Shown: one piece after another, positions 12,045-24,266 of the stretch | Layout: each line of letters opens with the position of its first letter | Numbering within the stretch: position 1 is the stretch's first letter | NCBI GenBank assembly: GCA_964017045.1 | Contig: OZ024809.1 | Coordinates: 26,838,618-26,902,617 of the forward strand | Length of the DNA stretch: 64,000 nt | Direction of reading: 5' to 3' | From: Omphiscola glabra | Taxonomy: Eukaryota > Mollusca > Gastropoda > Lymnaeidae | Position numbers and translations under genes: made by a program | The notes under the pieces: model-generated | The model's input: the letters and a program-made list of their open reading frames with translations, nothing else | Database searches by the model: none | What the model was told of the DNA's origin: nothing

Positions 12045-13686
12045 TTACTAAACATTATTGGCAGATTGTTTCTTTCTAAACATTATTGGAAGATTGTTTC
12101 TTTCTAAACATTATTGGCAGATTGTTTCTTTCTAAACATTATTGGAAGATTGTTTCTTACTAAACATTATTGGAAGATTGTTTCTTTCTAAACATTATTG
12201 GAAGATTGTTTCTTACTAAACATTATTGGAAGATTGTTTCTTACTAAACATTATTGGAAGATTGTTTCTTTCTAAATATTATTGTGTTTCTTACTAAAGA
12301 TTATTGGAAGATTGCTTCTTACTAAACATTATTGGCAGATTGTTTCTTTCTAAACATTATTGGCAGATTGTTTCTTTCTAAACATTATTGGAAGATTGTT
12401 TCTTACTAAACATTATTGGAAGATTGTTTCTTACTAAAGATTATTGGAAGATTGTTTCTTTCTAAACATTATTGGAAGATTGTTTCTTTCTAAACATTAT
12501 TGGAAGATTGTTTCTTACTAAACATTATTGGAAGATTGTTTCTTACTAAAGATTATTGGAAGATTGTTTCTTTCTAAACATTATTGGAAGATTGTTTCTT
12601 TCTAAACATTATTGGAAGATTGTTTCTTACTAAACATTATTGGAAGATTGTTTCTTACTAAAGATTATTGGAAGATTGTTTCTTTCTAAACATTATTGGA
12701 AGATTGTTTCTTTCTAAACATTATTGGAAGATTGTTTCTTTCTAAACATTATTGGAAGATTGTTTCTTACTAAACATTAATGGAAGATTGTTTCTTACTA
12801 AACATTATTGGAAGATTGTTTCTTACTAAAGATTATTGGAAGATTGTTTCTTTCTAAACATTATTGGAAGATTGTTTCTTACTAAACATTATTGGAAGAT
12901 TGTTTCTTACTAAAGATTATTGGAAGATTGTTTCTTTCTAAACATTATTGGAAGATTGTTTCTTTCTAAACATTATTGGAAGATTGTTTCTTACTAAACA
13001 TTATTGGAAGATTGTTTCTTACTAAAGATTATTGGAAGATTGTTTCTTTCTAAACATTATTGGAAGATTGTTTCTTTCTAAACATTATTGGAAGATTGTT
13101 TCTTACTAAACATTATTGGAAGATTGTTTCTTACTAAAGATTATTGGAAGATTGTTTCTTTCTAAACATTATTGGAAGATTGTTTCTTTCTAAACATTAT
13201 TGGAAGATTGTTTCTTTCTAAACATTATTGGAAGATTGTTTCTTACTAAACATTATTGGAAGATTGTTTCTTACTAAACATTATTGGAAGATTGTTTCTT
13301 ACTAAAGATTATTGGAAGATTGTTTCTTTCTAAACATTATTGGAAGATTGTTTCTTACTAAACATTATTGGAAGATTGTTTCTTACTAAACATTATTGGA
13401 AGATTGTTTCTTACTAAACATTATTGGAAGATTGTTTCTTTCTAAATATTATTGTGTTTCTTACTAAAGATTATTGGAAGATTGCTTCTTACTAAACATT
13501 ATTGGAAGATTGTTTCTTACTAAACATTATTGGATGATTGTTTCTTACTAAACATTATTGGAAGATTGTTTCTTACTAAACATTATTGGAAGATTGCTTC
13601 TTACTAAACATTATTGGAAGATTGTTTCTTACTAAACATTATTGGAAGATTGCTTCTTACTAAACATTATTGGAAGATTGTTTCTT
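12045..13686. repeat. 28-bp satellite-like array, about 58 copies, with higher-order structure
   Basis: The unit contains TTATTGGAAGATTGTTTCTT then (T/A)CTAAACA. Diagnostic variants (TTTCT vs TTACT, AAACATT vs AAAGATT) recur in a four-unit, 112-bp pattern. A rare 22-bp unit (TCTAAATATTATTGTGTTTC) occurs at 12271 and again at 13441, exactly 1170 bp apart, which equals 41 full units plus one 22-bp unit. Confidence 0.97.
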
Positions 13687-14743
13687 GGATGAGTAATGAA
13701 ATTTGAACATCCCTTTGAAAGGTATACCTATTTTTCAATTCACACAATTACTTGAAATCGGTTGGTATTGTAGACGAGGTGAGTCAATAATTGATGACAT
13801 GAGTAACATTCGTAGAAGTAACTTTGACACGACTAGAGTGAGATCAGTGGTCCCCAGTCATGAATGAGAAAGCAACGTCTTAACAGTATATGAAATAGTG
13901 TACGGTACTTGGAAATAAATACTTTTTCATTTTATATTGATTTTAAAAAATGATGAATCTGAAAGTTTAAAAATCTTGAAGTTTAAAAAATTAATAATTA
14001 TAATATAATATTATTACAGATGTAAGCCAACAATAACATTATATTTATAATATTTGACTAAGACAGCTTAGTGATTAGACCGTTGGTATTATAAGAATTG
14101 TAACCGGCTGTTCTATTTTGATGGGTGCGGGGTGCCGAGTAATGGCTAACGAGGGCGTCATGTATGAATCGTTTGACGTTAATGGGAGCTCTTTCTCGAA
14201 TACGCCTAGACTATAATAACATTATATTTGTCATATTTGACTAAATTAACTTAGTGATTAGACCGTCCGTGACCCATGTTGTCATAGTGTTTACATTGCT
14301 AAAACAAGTGAGTAAAGCAACAATTTCCTGTCTGAAGTCCAGCTACACCCACTCGACACGACTTAACCTCGTAGCCACTTCAAAATATGAATGGTAAACA
14401 GAAATAGAGTTGTATCATGGGAGCGCAACCATTTGGTCCCAGAACTAACGTAATACTACGTCGCCGGAGTTAGCTTATGCCCTATCTAAAGGAGATCTAG
14501 TGTCGACCGATCACAATCAACCATATATCCTGAGTCGTTACAGTGGGGGTAGGGGCAGATGTCCCCACGGCGAGGCTTGTGTGAGCAAATTTTAGAAAAT
14601 AATCCCCCCTTATTTTGTCTTAATCCAAAATAATGGCTGTGTCTTTAATGAAACAAAATTTGTAGATAATTAAAGATAGCTTTTTATCTAATGGATAATT
14701 GAAGAAGAAGAAAGCATTATTTGGGACGAACTTTTTTTGGTGT
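13687..14743. other. AT-rich gene-free sequence with a dispersed pair
   Basis: AACATTATATTT followed by ATATTTGACTAA and TTAGTGATTAGACCGT occurs at about 14035-14082 and again at about 14219-14266. Between them is a GGGTGCCGAGTAATGGCTAA stretch faintly like a tRNA A box. It could be a diverged SINE, but evidence is weak. Confidence 0.4.
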
Positions 14744-15171
14744 AATAAAGTTAGTTGTATGCCCAATAATAAAGTTAGTTGTATGCCCAATAATAAAGAT
14801 AGTTGTATGCCCAATAATAAAGTTAGTTATATGCCCAATAATAAAGTTAGTTATATGCCCAATAATAAAGTTAGTTGTATGCCCAATAATAAAGTTAGTT
14901 GTATGCCCAATAATAAAGTTAGTTGTATGCCCAATAATAAAGATAGTTGTATGCCCAATAATAAAGTTAGTTGTATGCCCAATAATAAAGTTAGTTATAT
15001 GCCCAATAATAAAGTTAGTTATATGCCCAATAATAAAGTTAGTTGTATGCCCAATAATAAAGTTAGTTGTATGCCCAATAATAAAGTTAGTTGTATGCCC
15101 AATAATAAAGTTAGTTGTATGCCCAATAATAAAGTTAGTTGTATGCCCAATAATAAAGTTAGTTGTATACC
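14744..15171. repeat. 24-bp minisatellite, about 18 copies
   Basis: The unit contains AAAGTTAGTTGTATGCCCAA. Length divisible by three gives a KVSCMPNN octapeptide frame and an IKLVVCPI frame on the plus strand, plus a minus-strand frame; none has coding support. Confidence 0.97.
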
Positions 15172-15537
15172 TATTATTAGTTGAGTCTCCAATGTAGTTG
15201 GTTTTGTCCTAAGTGACACTACTTTGTCCCCCCCCACCCCCCAATCCTCAGTTATACTGTTTATTCTGCTGTGGTTATCATGGCACTGAAAGTATCCTTC
15301 CGATGCTGTCGTCACAAGGCTAGCATCCCAGCAATGTGCCGCTGTTGCCATTAACGTGTTAGCCGGGACAACTCCCTGTCCATGGCGGTCCTGAGAAGAT
15401 ATTCTCGAGGTCACCCTGTGTTGACGCCGATGCGCGCTCATGTTTAGCGAATCTGTTATCAGCATGCGGGTAAAAAGGGGGGGGGGGGGGTCGCTCGACC
15501 TGGGATGACACGGTCACATGCCATTTGTAAACACAGC

Positions 15538-15674
15538 CCTTTTATCTCCACTGCTCTTTTATCACCACTGCTCTTTTATCAACACTGCCCTTTTATCACC
15601 ACTGCTCTTTTATCACCACTGCCCTTTTATCACCACTGCTCTTTATCTCCACTGCCCTTTTATCTCCACTGCTC
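15538..15674. repeat. 17-bp minisatellite, 8 copies
   Basis: The unit is CTTTTATCACCACTGCT with TCTCC and CAACA variants. A G run of 12-13 precedes it at 15478-15490. Confidence 0.95.
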
Positions 15675-16301
15675 TGCATCTAGATATCAGGGCAGTTCTT
15701 TTCATTAGTTTTTTTTCAGTATTAAGTTACTGTCATTTTTGTTTAAATTCGCTTTTTATTTTGGATAAGAATTTTTGTTACAAAAAAATAAATAAGAATG
15801 GAAGTTGCTTATTAAGATATAACGCAGCTGTCTTTCCCCTGATGGCAATGGAACATGTGATTATATTTATACCGGTAATAATTTATATCAATTTTGTTAT
15901 TGTTATTCATTATTACGAGATTTAAACAAATGAAATTCTAGTTTGAAATATTGATCTTAGCGGAGTGTTTTATTTTATTTATAAAGTAAAAGAGAAAAGT
16001 CCCTAAAATTAATAATGCCTGGAGTAACATCAAATCTTCCACGAAGTATCCCATTTTTCAAGCTAGCTGGGATCAGACCAAATTGCTTTGCCACCTCTAA
16101 CGTTTTAGTACAGACGTTCAAAGCGACAATACTTGAAGCAAGGTGCTTTCACTTGACGTTGAATTTAGGGGCCCTTTTGTCCCACTTTCCTCCACAAAGC
16201 TTCCACCTGTGTGGGGGGGGGGGGGGGAGTAAGCTTTACTACTCGCGCCCGTCCCCGATTACCGAAACTGTCGAAATACTACCGGCTTCTCCCTTGTCCA
16301 C
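15675..16301. other. Gene-free sequence
   Basis: AT-rich, with a G run of 15 or so at 16213. The open frames extending from here belong mostly to the next array. Confidence 0.5.
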
Positions 16302-16643
16302 CCCACCGTGCTGTGTTGTACACCCTACCATGTTGTGTTGTACACCCTACCATGTTGTGTTGTACACCCCACCTTGTTGTGTTGTACACCCTACCATGTT
16401 GTGTTGTACACCCTACCATGTTGTGTTGTACACCCTACCTTGTTGTGTTGTACACCCTACCTTGTTGTGTTGTACATCCTACCATGTTGTGTTGTACATC
16501 CTACCATGTTGTGTTGTACATCCTACCATGTTGTGTTGTACACCCTACCATGTTGTGTTGTACACCCTACCATGTTGTGTTGTACACCTACCTGCTTGTA
16601 TTGTACACCCCACCATGATGTGTTGTACACCCCACCATGTTGT
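16302..16643. repeat. 22-bp minisatellite, about 15 copies
   Basis: The unit contains CCATGTTGTGTTGTACACCC, with ATCC, CTTG and TGATG variants. All three plus frames stay open (LPCCVVHPT-like). Confidence 0.97.
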
Positions 16644-17359
16644 TTCCGTGACAGCATACAGCCCACGTCTCGTGGGCGCCAATGAGATGGCTTAGATCGT
16701 ACATAGCAACCTAAATGTTGGTGTGTACGGCCTGCAACAACTTTAAAAGGGCCAACTCGCGGTCAAGCACTACGTCAAATTGTAGTAAGGACCAGTCCAG
16801 TCGCTGACACTGTGAGACTGTGACCTAGATGTCAAGTTTGATGAGACCTTACGCTGTGTGACAGGGTGTTGGTGGATAGGATTACATTCCTGGTTTCTTG
16901 ATTCTGTGTTCCCCGTGAAGTCGATGTATTTCATTTTTCAGCCATTACTAGATCCTTATTGAAGTATCTGCAATGTGTTACTTGAGTTCGTCTGCTTTAT
17001 TTCATCAATTTTAATTGTTTTCTTGTATTTATTTTTGTTATAATATATGTATATGAAACTTGACAATAAGTCGTGAGTTTCATGTGACGTGTTCCCATGC
17101 ATGTCACTGTGAATGATTTTGGAAGTGCAGCGTTTTCCAGTAATGTGACGAGCTTGGTAAACATGAATATTTATACTGTTGGTCATAACTGAATTTTAAA
17201 ATAATTTAAAAAAATCACTGTCTCGAGATATATAGATCCTCACTTAGTTCTTGTGTTGTGCAATGCACAGCATTTGTACATGTTCAGTTCACTTACTCTA
17301 AACGTCTACGACCGTAGAGCTCTACAGAAGTGTTTGTCTTCCTTTTAAATTCAATTTGT
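16644..17359. other. Gene-free unique sequence
   Basis: No gene, RNA or transposon end is recognised between the two arrays. Confidence 0.5.
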
Positions 17360-17695
17360 CCAAGGTGTCCCATCACACCCCAATGTGCCCCACCTCACAC
17401 CAATGTGTTCTACCCGACCCCAAGGTGCTCCACCCCACCCCAAGGTGTCCCACCCCACCCCAAGGTGTCCCACCCCACCCCAAGGTGTCCCACCCCACCC
17501 CAAGGTGTCCCACCCCACCCCAAGGTGTCCCACCCCACCCAAAAAGTGTTCAACCCCACCCAAAAGTGTCCCATCCCATCTCAAGGCGTCCCACCCCACC
17601 CAAAGGTGTCCCACCCCACCGCAATGTGTCCCATCCCACCTCAAGGTGCCCCACCCCATCTCAAGGTGTCCCATCCTACCTCAAGTTGTCCCACT
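17360..17695. repeat. 20-bp minisatellite, about 17 copies
   Basis: The unit is CAAGGTGTCCCACCCCACCC. C-rich on plus, with five consecutive near-perfect copies in the centre and diverged copies at both edges. Confidence 0.97.
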
Positions 17696-18630
17696 TTATT
17701 TCTACTGGCATTTCCATCTTGTTCGTCAAATCCTTTTTTTTATTGGACACACGTGACTCTATCGCTCAGTTTATTGTCTCGTGTTCACCTGATAATGTCG
17801 CGACTGTGTCAATATCGCGTCTGCAAATTGGTAGAAGAGCTGAATTTTGAGGATTAAAAAAAAAAGAAGTAAAAAATACTTCTTCCTTAGATTATATACA
17901 GATAAAATTTTAATACTAAAATGTAGCAAATACAAAATTATTTTTACAAACATTTTTGGTAAAGACATTCTATTAAAGTCAAGGTAATTGAAACCACTAT
18001 AATAAAACATGTCAAAATGTTCTTTAAATGCATTACAATAAGAAAGTCTGTGCAGAAAATGTGTTTAAAAAAATAAAATAGTACATACTAAAGTTTTGTC
18101 TACATTCAATTCTAAACTTTTGGCTTCATAGAGTGCTTATCTACATTTCTGCAAATTCTTTGCGTAATGTATTTTAATAAATTTTAAATTATTTTCTACT
18201 TTTTAGTGGTTGAAACTTGTGAAATTTCAAAAGTATTATTATCGTGTTGTTGTGGTCAATGTGACGATAGTGTCAGATACAGCAGGGTTCATATAATCTC
18301 AGAACCTGAGCTATATTCCTGAACCTGAGCTATGTTCCTGCTCTTGAGCGTAGCACCATCGCAAATCAAAACAACCGGACTGTACACATATCGTCGGTGT
18401 GTCGCGACCCTGTTAACTGCGTCTGTGAACCGTGTGTCATATTTTATCTTAATGTGTACATTTATTTTAGTGGTTGATGCTTGATGCTTCGATTGTGTTT
18501 TTAACTCCGTGTGAATAGAAAGTTGTTTCGACAAATGAAACCACTCCAACCCTTTTTATTTAGTTTTTACTTTCCGCGAGTTTGTTCCTGTGCATTTTAA
18601 AGTATTAAGAATTGTGGATTATATTTCCAG
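17696..18630. other. Sequence directly upstream of the main gene
   Basis: AT-rich. A small direct repeat, CCTGAACCTGAGCTAT-like, lies at 18304-18340. This is where a promoter or first exon could be, but I see no TATA box or initiator I would defend. Confidence 0.4.
18619..18630 (+). other. Candidate splice acceptor before the coding exon
   Basis: A pyrimidine-leaning stretch ending TTATATTTCCAG stops at 18630, 75 bases before the chosen ATG. If used, a noncoding first exon lies further upstream; I could not locate it. The alternative is that transcription starts locally and this is ordinary 5' UTR. Confidence 0.45.
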
Positions 18631-18636
18631 GTGATA

Positions 18637-18669
18637 ATGAAATGTTCAGTAGAATTTTACCTAGACTGA
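18637..18669 (+). promoter_or_regulatory. Short upstream ORF in the 5' UTR
   Basis: An ATG at 18637 opens a 10-codon frame that stops at 18667-18669, and another in-frame TGA follows at 18688. It is in the same frame as the main ORF but separated by stops, so it cannot be an N-terminal extension. If the acceptor at 18630 is used, this ATG would be met first by scanning ribosomes and could lower translation of the main protein. Confidence 0.35.
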
Positions 18670-18705
18670 TTGGACAAAATACACATTTGAACACTGAGTT
18701 TGAGT

Positions 18706-21517
18706 ATGACATTAAAGTGTCCAGATGTAGGTCAAGCCCTAAGCATGCCCGGTTTGGTGGGTAAAGACGCAACGACATCGCAAACCATTGCCGCAGGCAG
18801 TGCCCACGTTCATCGAAAGTCGGCCTCGCCGGTGAGCGGGCCCGTCCAGGGCAGCATGCCTTCGGACCACCAAGAAATGCAGGGCGTCGTTGCCGTAGAA
18901 GGCACCACCACCGTCCCAGCTGAGATGTCCCCCAACAGTCCCGCGACATACAGATCTGAACGCGTTGACAAGCGCTATCCGACCGAAGGCTTGATATCTG
19001 CCTACTCGACGGACTCGGACGATCTGGATGACTCGGCGTCTAGCTATGACCGTCACTCCGAGAACTCCATGGGGGGCTCGGAGGACGCGTTCTCACTCAC
19101 TGACGCTCATGTCGGCGACGTGGCGGCTGTAAAAGAGGAGCAGGAGGTTGACAATTTCCGAGGCGTGGACGAGAACGACAACTGTGATAGCCAGGTTTTA
19201 TATCAGAAATGTTTGACTAAAAACGATTGCTTAATCTCAGAGTGTGCTGGTCAACTGACTGGTTGCAATCAGCGGGAAATGCGATCTGTTGATACCGTGG
19301 TGACGAATTGTGAATTAATTCATGTAAATAGCCCTTCGCTCATAGTGAAAGCCCCAAACAGTGTTCCCAAAAAGACACAATGTAAGAATGAAAATTCTGA
19401 TCAAATGTATTTACGGAAAGAAAATTGGAACCAAGAGATAACAGTGCACAAAGAAGACGGTGAGACTAAATGCAGTACAGATTGCAATCAAATATCAAAG
19501 CAAAAACTTGACAAGTGCAAAGTCTCTGATACCAACGGTAGCATGGTGAGCACAGTGCCAATGGCCTGCGACAATGAAGTCCTATGTGATGGTAGCAAAC
19601 CTTTAATCCATGCCGAGCAATCACCGCTACAGGGTGTCTGCAACACCACTGGCAATGACACCGGTGGCATCAACAACCAGAGACAGAGGTCACTGGGTCC
19701 TGAGCCGTCACAGTCAGTTAGCAAGTCTAAGCCCACAAAACACCTACTGAGGTCCAAGTCCTATCCCCTTGTTGCCGAGCGGATTCTCTTCACGCCCATT
19801 CGACCCAGCCCCGAACAGTCTGGTCTTTTCCCAATACACCACAACGTCGGCGCTCCGACACAGACCAGCGCTGTACTGACTGAAGGAGCCGAGGGTGGGC
19901 ATAGTCATAGTGATAATGCGCCCAGTACCCAACAGGATAAAGCCACGAAGAAGTCGCAGACCAAACCACAACCTTCTAATCCACCCGTGGCCCGCGTAAA
20001 TCCCCAGGCCAATCCAAGCGCTGCTTTGCTGCAACAGGAACAGTTAAAAGCTCAGCAGCAGCAAGCTTACTGTCAGCCAATGTACACTCCGGTCAATCCA
20101 AATTTTTACAGCCATGATAACAGTGTCTTTTACCAGCAAGGTACGTACCCAGTTTTGTATGTTCAGTCTTCAGGCGGTAGCTACTACATGCAGCAGGACA
20201 TCTATACTTCATCTATGCAACAGATGGAACAACAGCAAGTGCCTCAGCAGACCACCAAACTTCAGCCCTTACCGCAGTCGCGTCCTAGCTCGGAATACGT
20301 CAATAGTGCATTTAAAAATACCAACGAGAAATCTTCCAGGGTTTCTCAGCCGAAGCACAATGACGTAAAAACAATGAATGATAAATCTGTCAACGCTTCT
20401 ATCCCAGTTATTGTTAAGGCAAACAATGGCCCAGACCCAACCCTGAGCACTAAGCTCAACAAAGACGACTCTGGTCACCTGCACCCGGGATCTAGTGATC
20501 ACCCTAGTCAACCGAGGAGAAAGCACAAACAACCACTACTGCCAGATCCCTTGATACCCAAGTTCTCAGAACTGGCAAACATGAATCTCGGGGTGACCTC
20601 GGCACACCCCAGCGAGTCCCAGCCAAACCAGTATCAGCACTCGCAGCAGCATCAACACCCTTACTACATTCAGCCTTACAGCAATAGCGCCCCTGTCTTT
20701 CAGGTGAACCCTGTCTTCCTTCAACAAGTGCCTCCCAACGCCACCGGCAATCCCGGCTTGTGTGTTTCCACACCGCCTCCTTCTCAGCCTTCCAGAAGCC
20801 AGGGTCAGTCCTGTAAAGCCAGCAGCGGCTCTCAGAGAAACGCAAACAATGCGTACGCTAATGGCGACGCCAGCGCCCCAACTTCGTCTCCGGCCGGCGC
20901 CCCAACTTCGTCTCCGGCCGCCGTTGGTTACGTCACCGACCACACTGGTTTGGTCATCTATGGACCTCAGCCGCCTTTGCACCCGCCCGTGCAGTCACTT
21001 CCACCATCACATCTTGCGTCCCACTCTCATCACCAGGGAGCGTTATCGCCATTAAGTATGGGTAAACCACCCTCGGGTGCGGACAGCAACCAGGGACAGC
21101 AACAGGTTGAAGATGGCCACAGCAACCAACATGGGAAGCCCCAGGAGGGTAGCAGTTACCATGTCCAACAACAAGACTGCCACAGTGGCCATGGTCAACA
21201 CCAGACCGGCCCACATCAACAACACGATGTGCAAATCCAGCAAGAAGCTCACGATGGTCAGACTCACCATGTCCCAGTCAACGGACCAGGACACAGCGGT
21301 CCCCCGCCGTTTGCAGGAGGGATAATCTACATTCCTGACGGCACTGGGAATTACATCGCTGTTGATGCTTCCACGGTCCACGCTCAAATGGAGGCCATGG
21401 CTTATCAGAATGTGTACCCACAGGGGACATCTGGGGGCTACGTTGTGGCTGGAACCTTGGTGCCCATGACAGGGGAGGTCACTCAGGAGGTACAAGCATC
21501 TGTGAACATGGACAATA
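18706..21517 (+). CDS. Large first coding exon of a Gln/His/Ser/Pro-rich protein, function unknown
   Basis: The frame runs 937 codons and one base to a perfect donor, GTGAGT, at 21518. The start is the ATG at 18706 with A at -3. The frame is also open from a TTG at 18700, but TTG is not a likely animal start, and in-frame stops at 18667 and 18688 force initiation here. Visible along the protein: an acidic serine-rich patch near residues 98-115 (DSDDLDDSASS); a basic/proline block near 346-375 (RSKSYPLVAERILFTPIRP); a Gln/Tyr-rich stretch near 440-525; a basic block RRKHKQPLLPDPLIP near 604-620; His/Gln-rich 639-662; a duplicated APTSSPAG-like octapeptide near 723-740; Gln/His/Gly-rich 789-866; and a more ordered-looking end with IYIPDGTGNYIAVDAS near 873. 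No signal peptide, transmembrane segment or recognisable folded domain is seen. The composition resembles disordered transcriptional or RNA-associated regulators, which is inference only. Balanced codon use and GC-rich third positions contrast with the AT-rich flanks, supporting real coding sequence. I do not recognise the family. Confidence 0.85.
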
Positions 21518-21550
21518 GTGAGTTAATTGTTACTTTTATCTTTTTGTTAC

Positions 21551-22020
21551 GTCTTGCTTGTTACTTCTCTTGTACCGACTGTCTTAAGCCGTACATCTTG
21601 CTTGTTACTTCTCTTGTACTGACTAATGCCTTAAGCCGTACATATTGCTTGCTACTTCAATTGTACTGACTAATGTCTCAAGCCGTACATCCTGCTTGCT
21701 CCCTCTCTTGTACTTATGTCTCAAGCCGTACATCCTGCTTGCTCCCTCTCTTGTACTTATGTCTCAAGACGTACATCCTGCTTGCTCCCTCTCTTGTACT
21801 TATGTCTCAAGCCGTACATCTTGCTTGTTACCTCTCTTGTACTTATGTCTCAAGACGTACATCCTGCTTGCTCCCTCTCTTGTACTTATGTCTCAAGACG
21901 TACATCCTGCTTGCTCCCTCTCTTGTACTTATGTCTCAAGCCGTACATCCTGCTTGCTCCCTCTCTTGTACTTATGTCTCAAGGCGTACATCCTGCTTGC
22001 TACTTCTCCTGCAATGACTT
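21551..22020. repeat. 43-bp minisatellite at the start of the intron, about 11 copies
   Basis: The unit contains CTCAAGCCGTACATCCTGCT. It begins 34 bp after the splice donor at 21518; the first three copies are longer and diverged (GACTAATG insert), the rest uniform. Confidence 0.95.
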
Positions 22021-22510
22021 CTCTCGACACCCCCACCCCCTTTTTAATAACGTATTTACTATTAGCCAAGTAGCTCTACTCATCATAAGGAATCGAATCT
22101 TTTGACTTACTCAATATTCTTTTTTTTTTAAATTGATAATTATGGGTAATTATAATAGTTCGTGTTGTAAATTGATCAGTCTCACGCCCCATCTGATATG
22201 ATTATAATTGAAAAATTCAAATGTACCGAAAAATACCCCATCTCTGCCATGTTGAAGGGTCACTTCTTGGATATTAGTAAATGTATAAATGTTCCCTCCC
22301 CTACTGTCGATTGGGTAGCAGGGTATCAAAACCTGGAGATATAGTTTGAGATTGGTTTCATTTACAACATGTCCCACGGTTTAATGATTTCCCACCACAA
22401 CAGATGTCGTGCGTAGTTCATCAACAGTTTCCTTCTGGCGTGTGAGAGGGTTTGTGACCTATATATGAGCATTATGTGTATTTTGGGACATTGTGTAGTA
22501 AAATACCGAA

Positions 22511-23241
22511 CACCTTTTCTCACAATGACTCCTTTTCTCACAATGACTCCGTTTCTCGCAATGACACCGTTTCTCGCAATGACACCGTTTCTCTCAATGA
22601 CTCCGTTTCTCATAATGACTCCGTTTCTCTCAATGACTCCGTTTCTTGCAATGACTCCGTTTCTCGCAATGACACCGTTTCTCACAATGACTCCATTTCC
22701 CACAATGACTCCGTTTCTCACAATGACTCCGTTTCTCACAATGACTCCGTTTCTCACAATGACTCCGTTTCTCACAATGACTCCGTTTCTCGCAATGACT
22801 TCGTTTCTCGCAATGACTTCGTTTCTCGCAATGACTTCGTTTCTCGCAATGACTCCGTTTCTCGCAATGACTCCGTTTCTCGCAATGACTCAGTTTCTCA
22901 CAATGACTCCGTTTCACGCAATGACTCCGTTTCTCGCAATGACTCCGTTTCTCGCAATGACTCCGTTTCTCGCAATGACTCCGTTTCTCGCAATGACTCC
23001 GTTTCTCGCAATGACTCCGTTTCTCGCAATGACTCCGTTTCTCGCAATGACTCCGTTTCTCGCAATGACTCCGTTTCTCGCAATGACTCCGTTTCTCGCA
23101 ATGACTCCGTTTCTCACAATGACTCCGTTTCTCACAATGACTCCGTTTCTCACAATGACTCCGTTTCACACAATGACTCCGTTTCTCACAATGACTCCGT
23201 TTCTCACAATGACTCCGTTTCTCACAATGACTTCGTTTCTC
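22511..23241. repeat. 18-bp minisatellite, about 40 copies
   Basis: The unit is CTCCGTTTCTCGCAATGA, with CACAATGA at both edges and CGCAATGA in the centre. The period keeps five reading frames open for 600-780 bases; none is a gene. Confidence 0.97.
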
Positions 23242-23345
23242 GGACACTGACATAGCTTTGTTTTAATACCAGTACGGCCCAATGGGCGTGCTAGCGTGCT
23301 CTCTGCAGTTGACCGGGTGTGTCGTTAAAAGCACCAATTTAACGT

Positions 23346-24266
23346 TGTAACGGGCTGTGCCTCTGGGTGTAACGGGCTGTGCCTATTGTCGTAATGTGCT
23401 GTGCCTATTGTAACGTACTGCGCCTATTGTCGTAACGGGCTGTGCCTATTGTCGTAACGTGCTGTGCCTATTGTCGTAACGTGCTGCGCCTATTGTCGTA
23501 ACGGGCTGTGCCTATTGTCGTAACGTGCTGCGCCTATTGTCGTAACGGGCTGCGCCTATTGTCGTAACGTGCTGTGCCTATTGTCGTAACGGGCTCTGCC
23601 TATTGTCGTAACGGGCTGCGCCTATTGTCGTAACGGGCTCTGCCTATTGTCGTAACGGGCTGCGCCTATTGTCGTAACGGGCTCTGCCTATTGTCGTAAC
23701 GTGCTGTGCCTATTGTCGTAACGGGCTGCGCCTATTGTCGTAACGGGCTCTGCCTATTGTCGTAACGGGCTGCGCCTATTGTCGTAACGGGCTCTGCCTA
23801 TTGTCGTAACGGGCTGCGCCTATTGTCGTAACGGGCTGCGCCTATTGTCGTAACGGGCTGCGCCTATTGTCGTAACGGGCTGCGCCTATTGTCGTAACGG
23901 GCTCTGCCTATTGTCGTAACGGGCTGCGCCTATTGTCGTAACGGGCTCTGCCTATTGTCGTAACGGGCTCTGCCTATTGTCGTAACGTGCTGCGCCTATT
24001 GTCGTAACGTGCTGCGCCTATTGTCGTAACGGGCTGCGCCTATTGTCGTAACGGGCTGCGCCTATTGTCGTAACGGGCTCTGCCTATTGTCGTAACGTGC
24101 TGCGCCTATTGTCGTAACGTGCTGCGCCTATTGTCGTAACGGGCTGCGCCTATTGTCGTAACGGGCTGCGCCTATTGTCGTAACGGGCTCTGCCTATTGT
24201 CGTAACGTGCTGCGCCTATTGTCGTAACGTGCTGCGCCTATTGTCGTAACGGGCTGCGCCTATTGT
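23346..24266. repeat. 22-bp minisatellite, about 42 copies, with 110-bp higher-order unit
   Basis: The unit contains TATTGTCGTAACGGGCTGCG. Variants GGGCTC, GTGCTG and GGGCTG form a five-unit block that starts at 23961, 24071 and 24181, exactly 110 bp apart. CpG-rich. Confidence 0.97.

Noticed and set aside
18700..18705. TTG at 18700 as the start of the long reading frame
   Set aside because: TTG initiation is not expected in an animal gene; the ATG at 18706 is two codons downstream with A at -3.
22465..23255. Overlapping frames of about 260 codons on both strands
   Set aside because: Product of an 18-bp period without stops; the strands and frames contradict each other.
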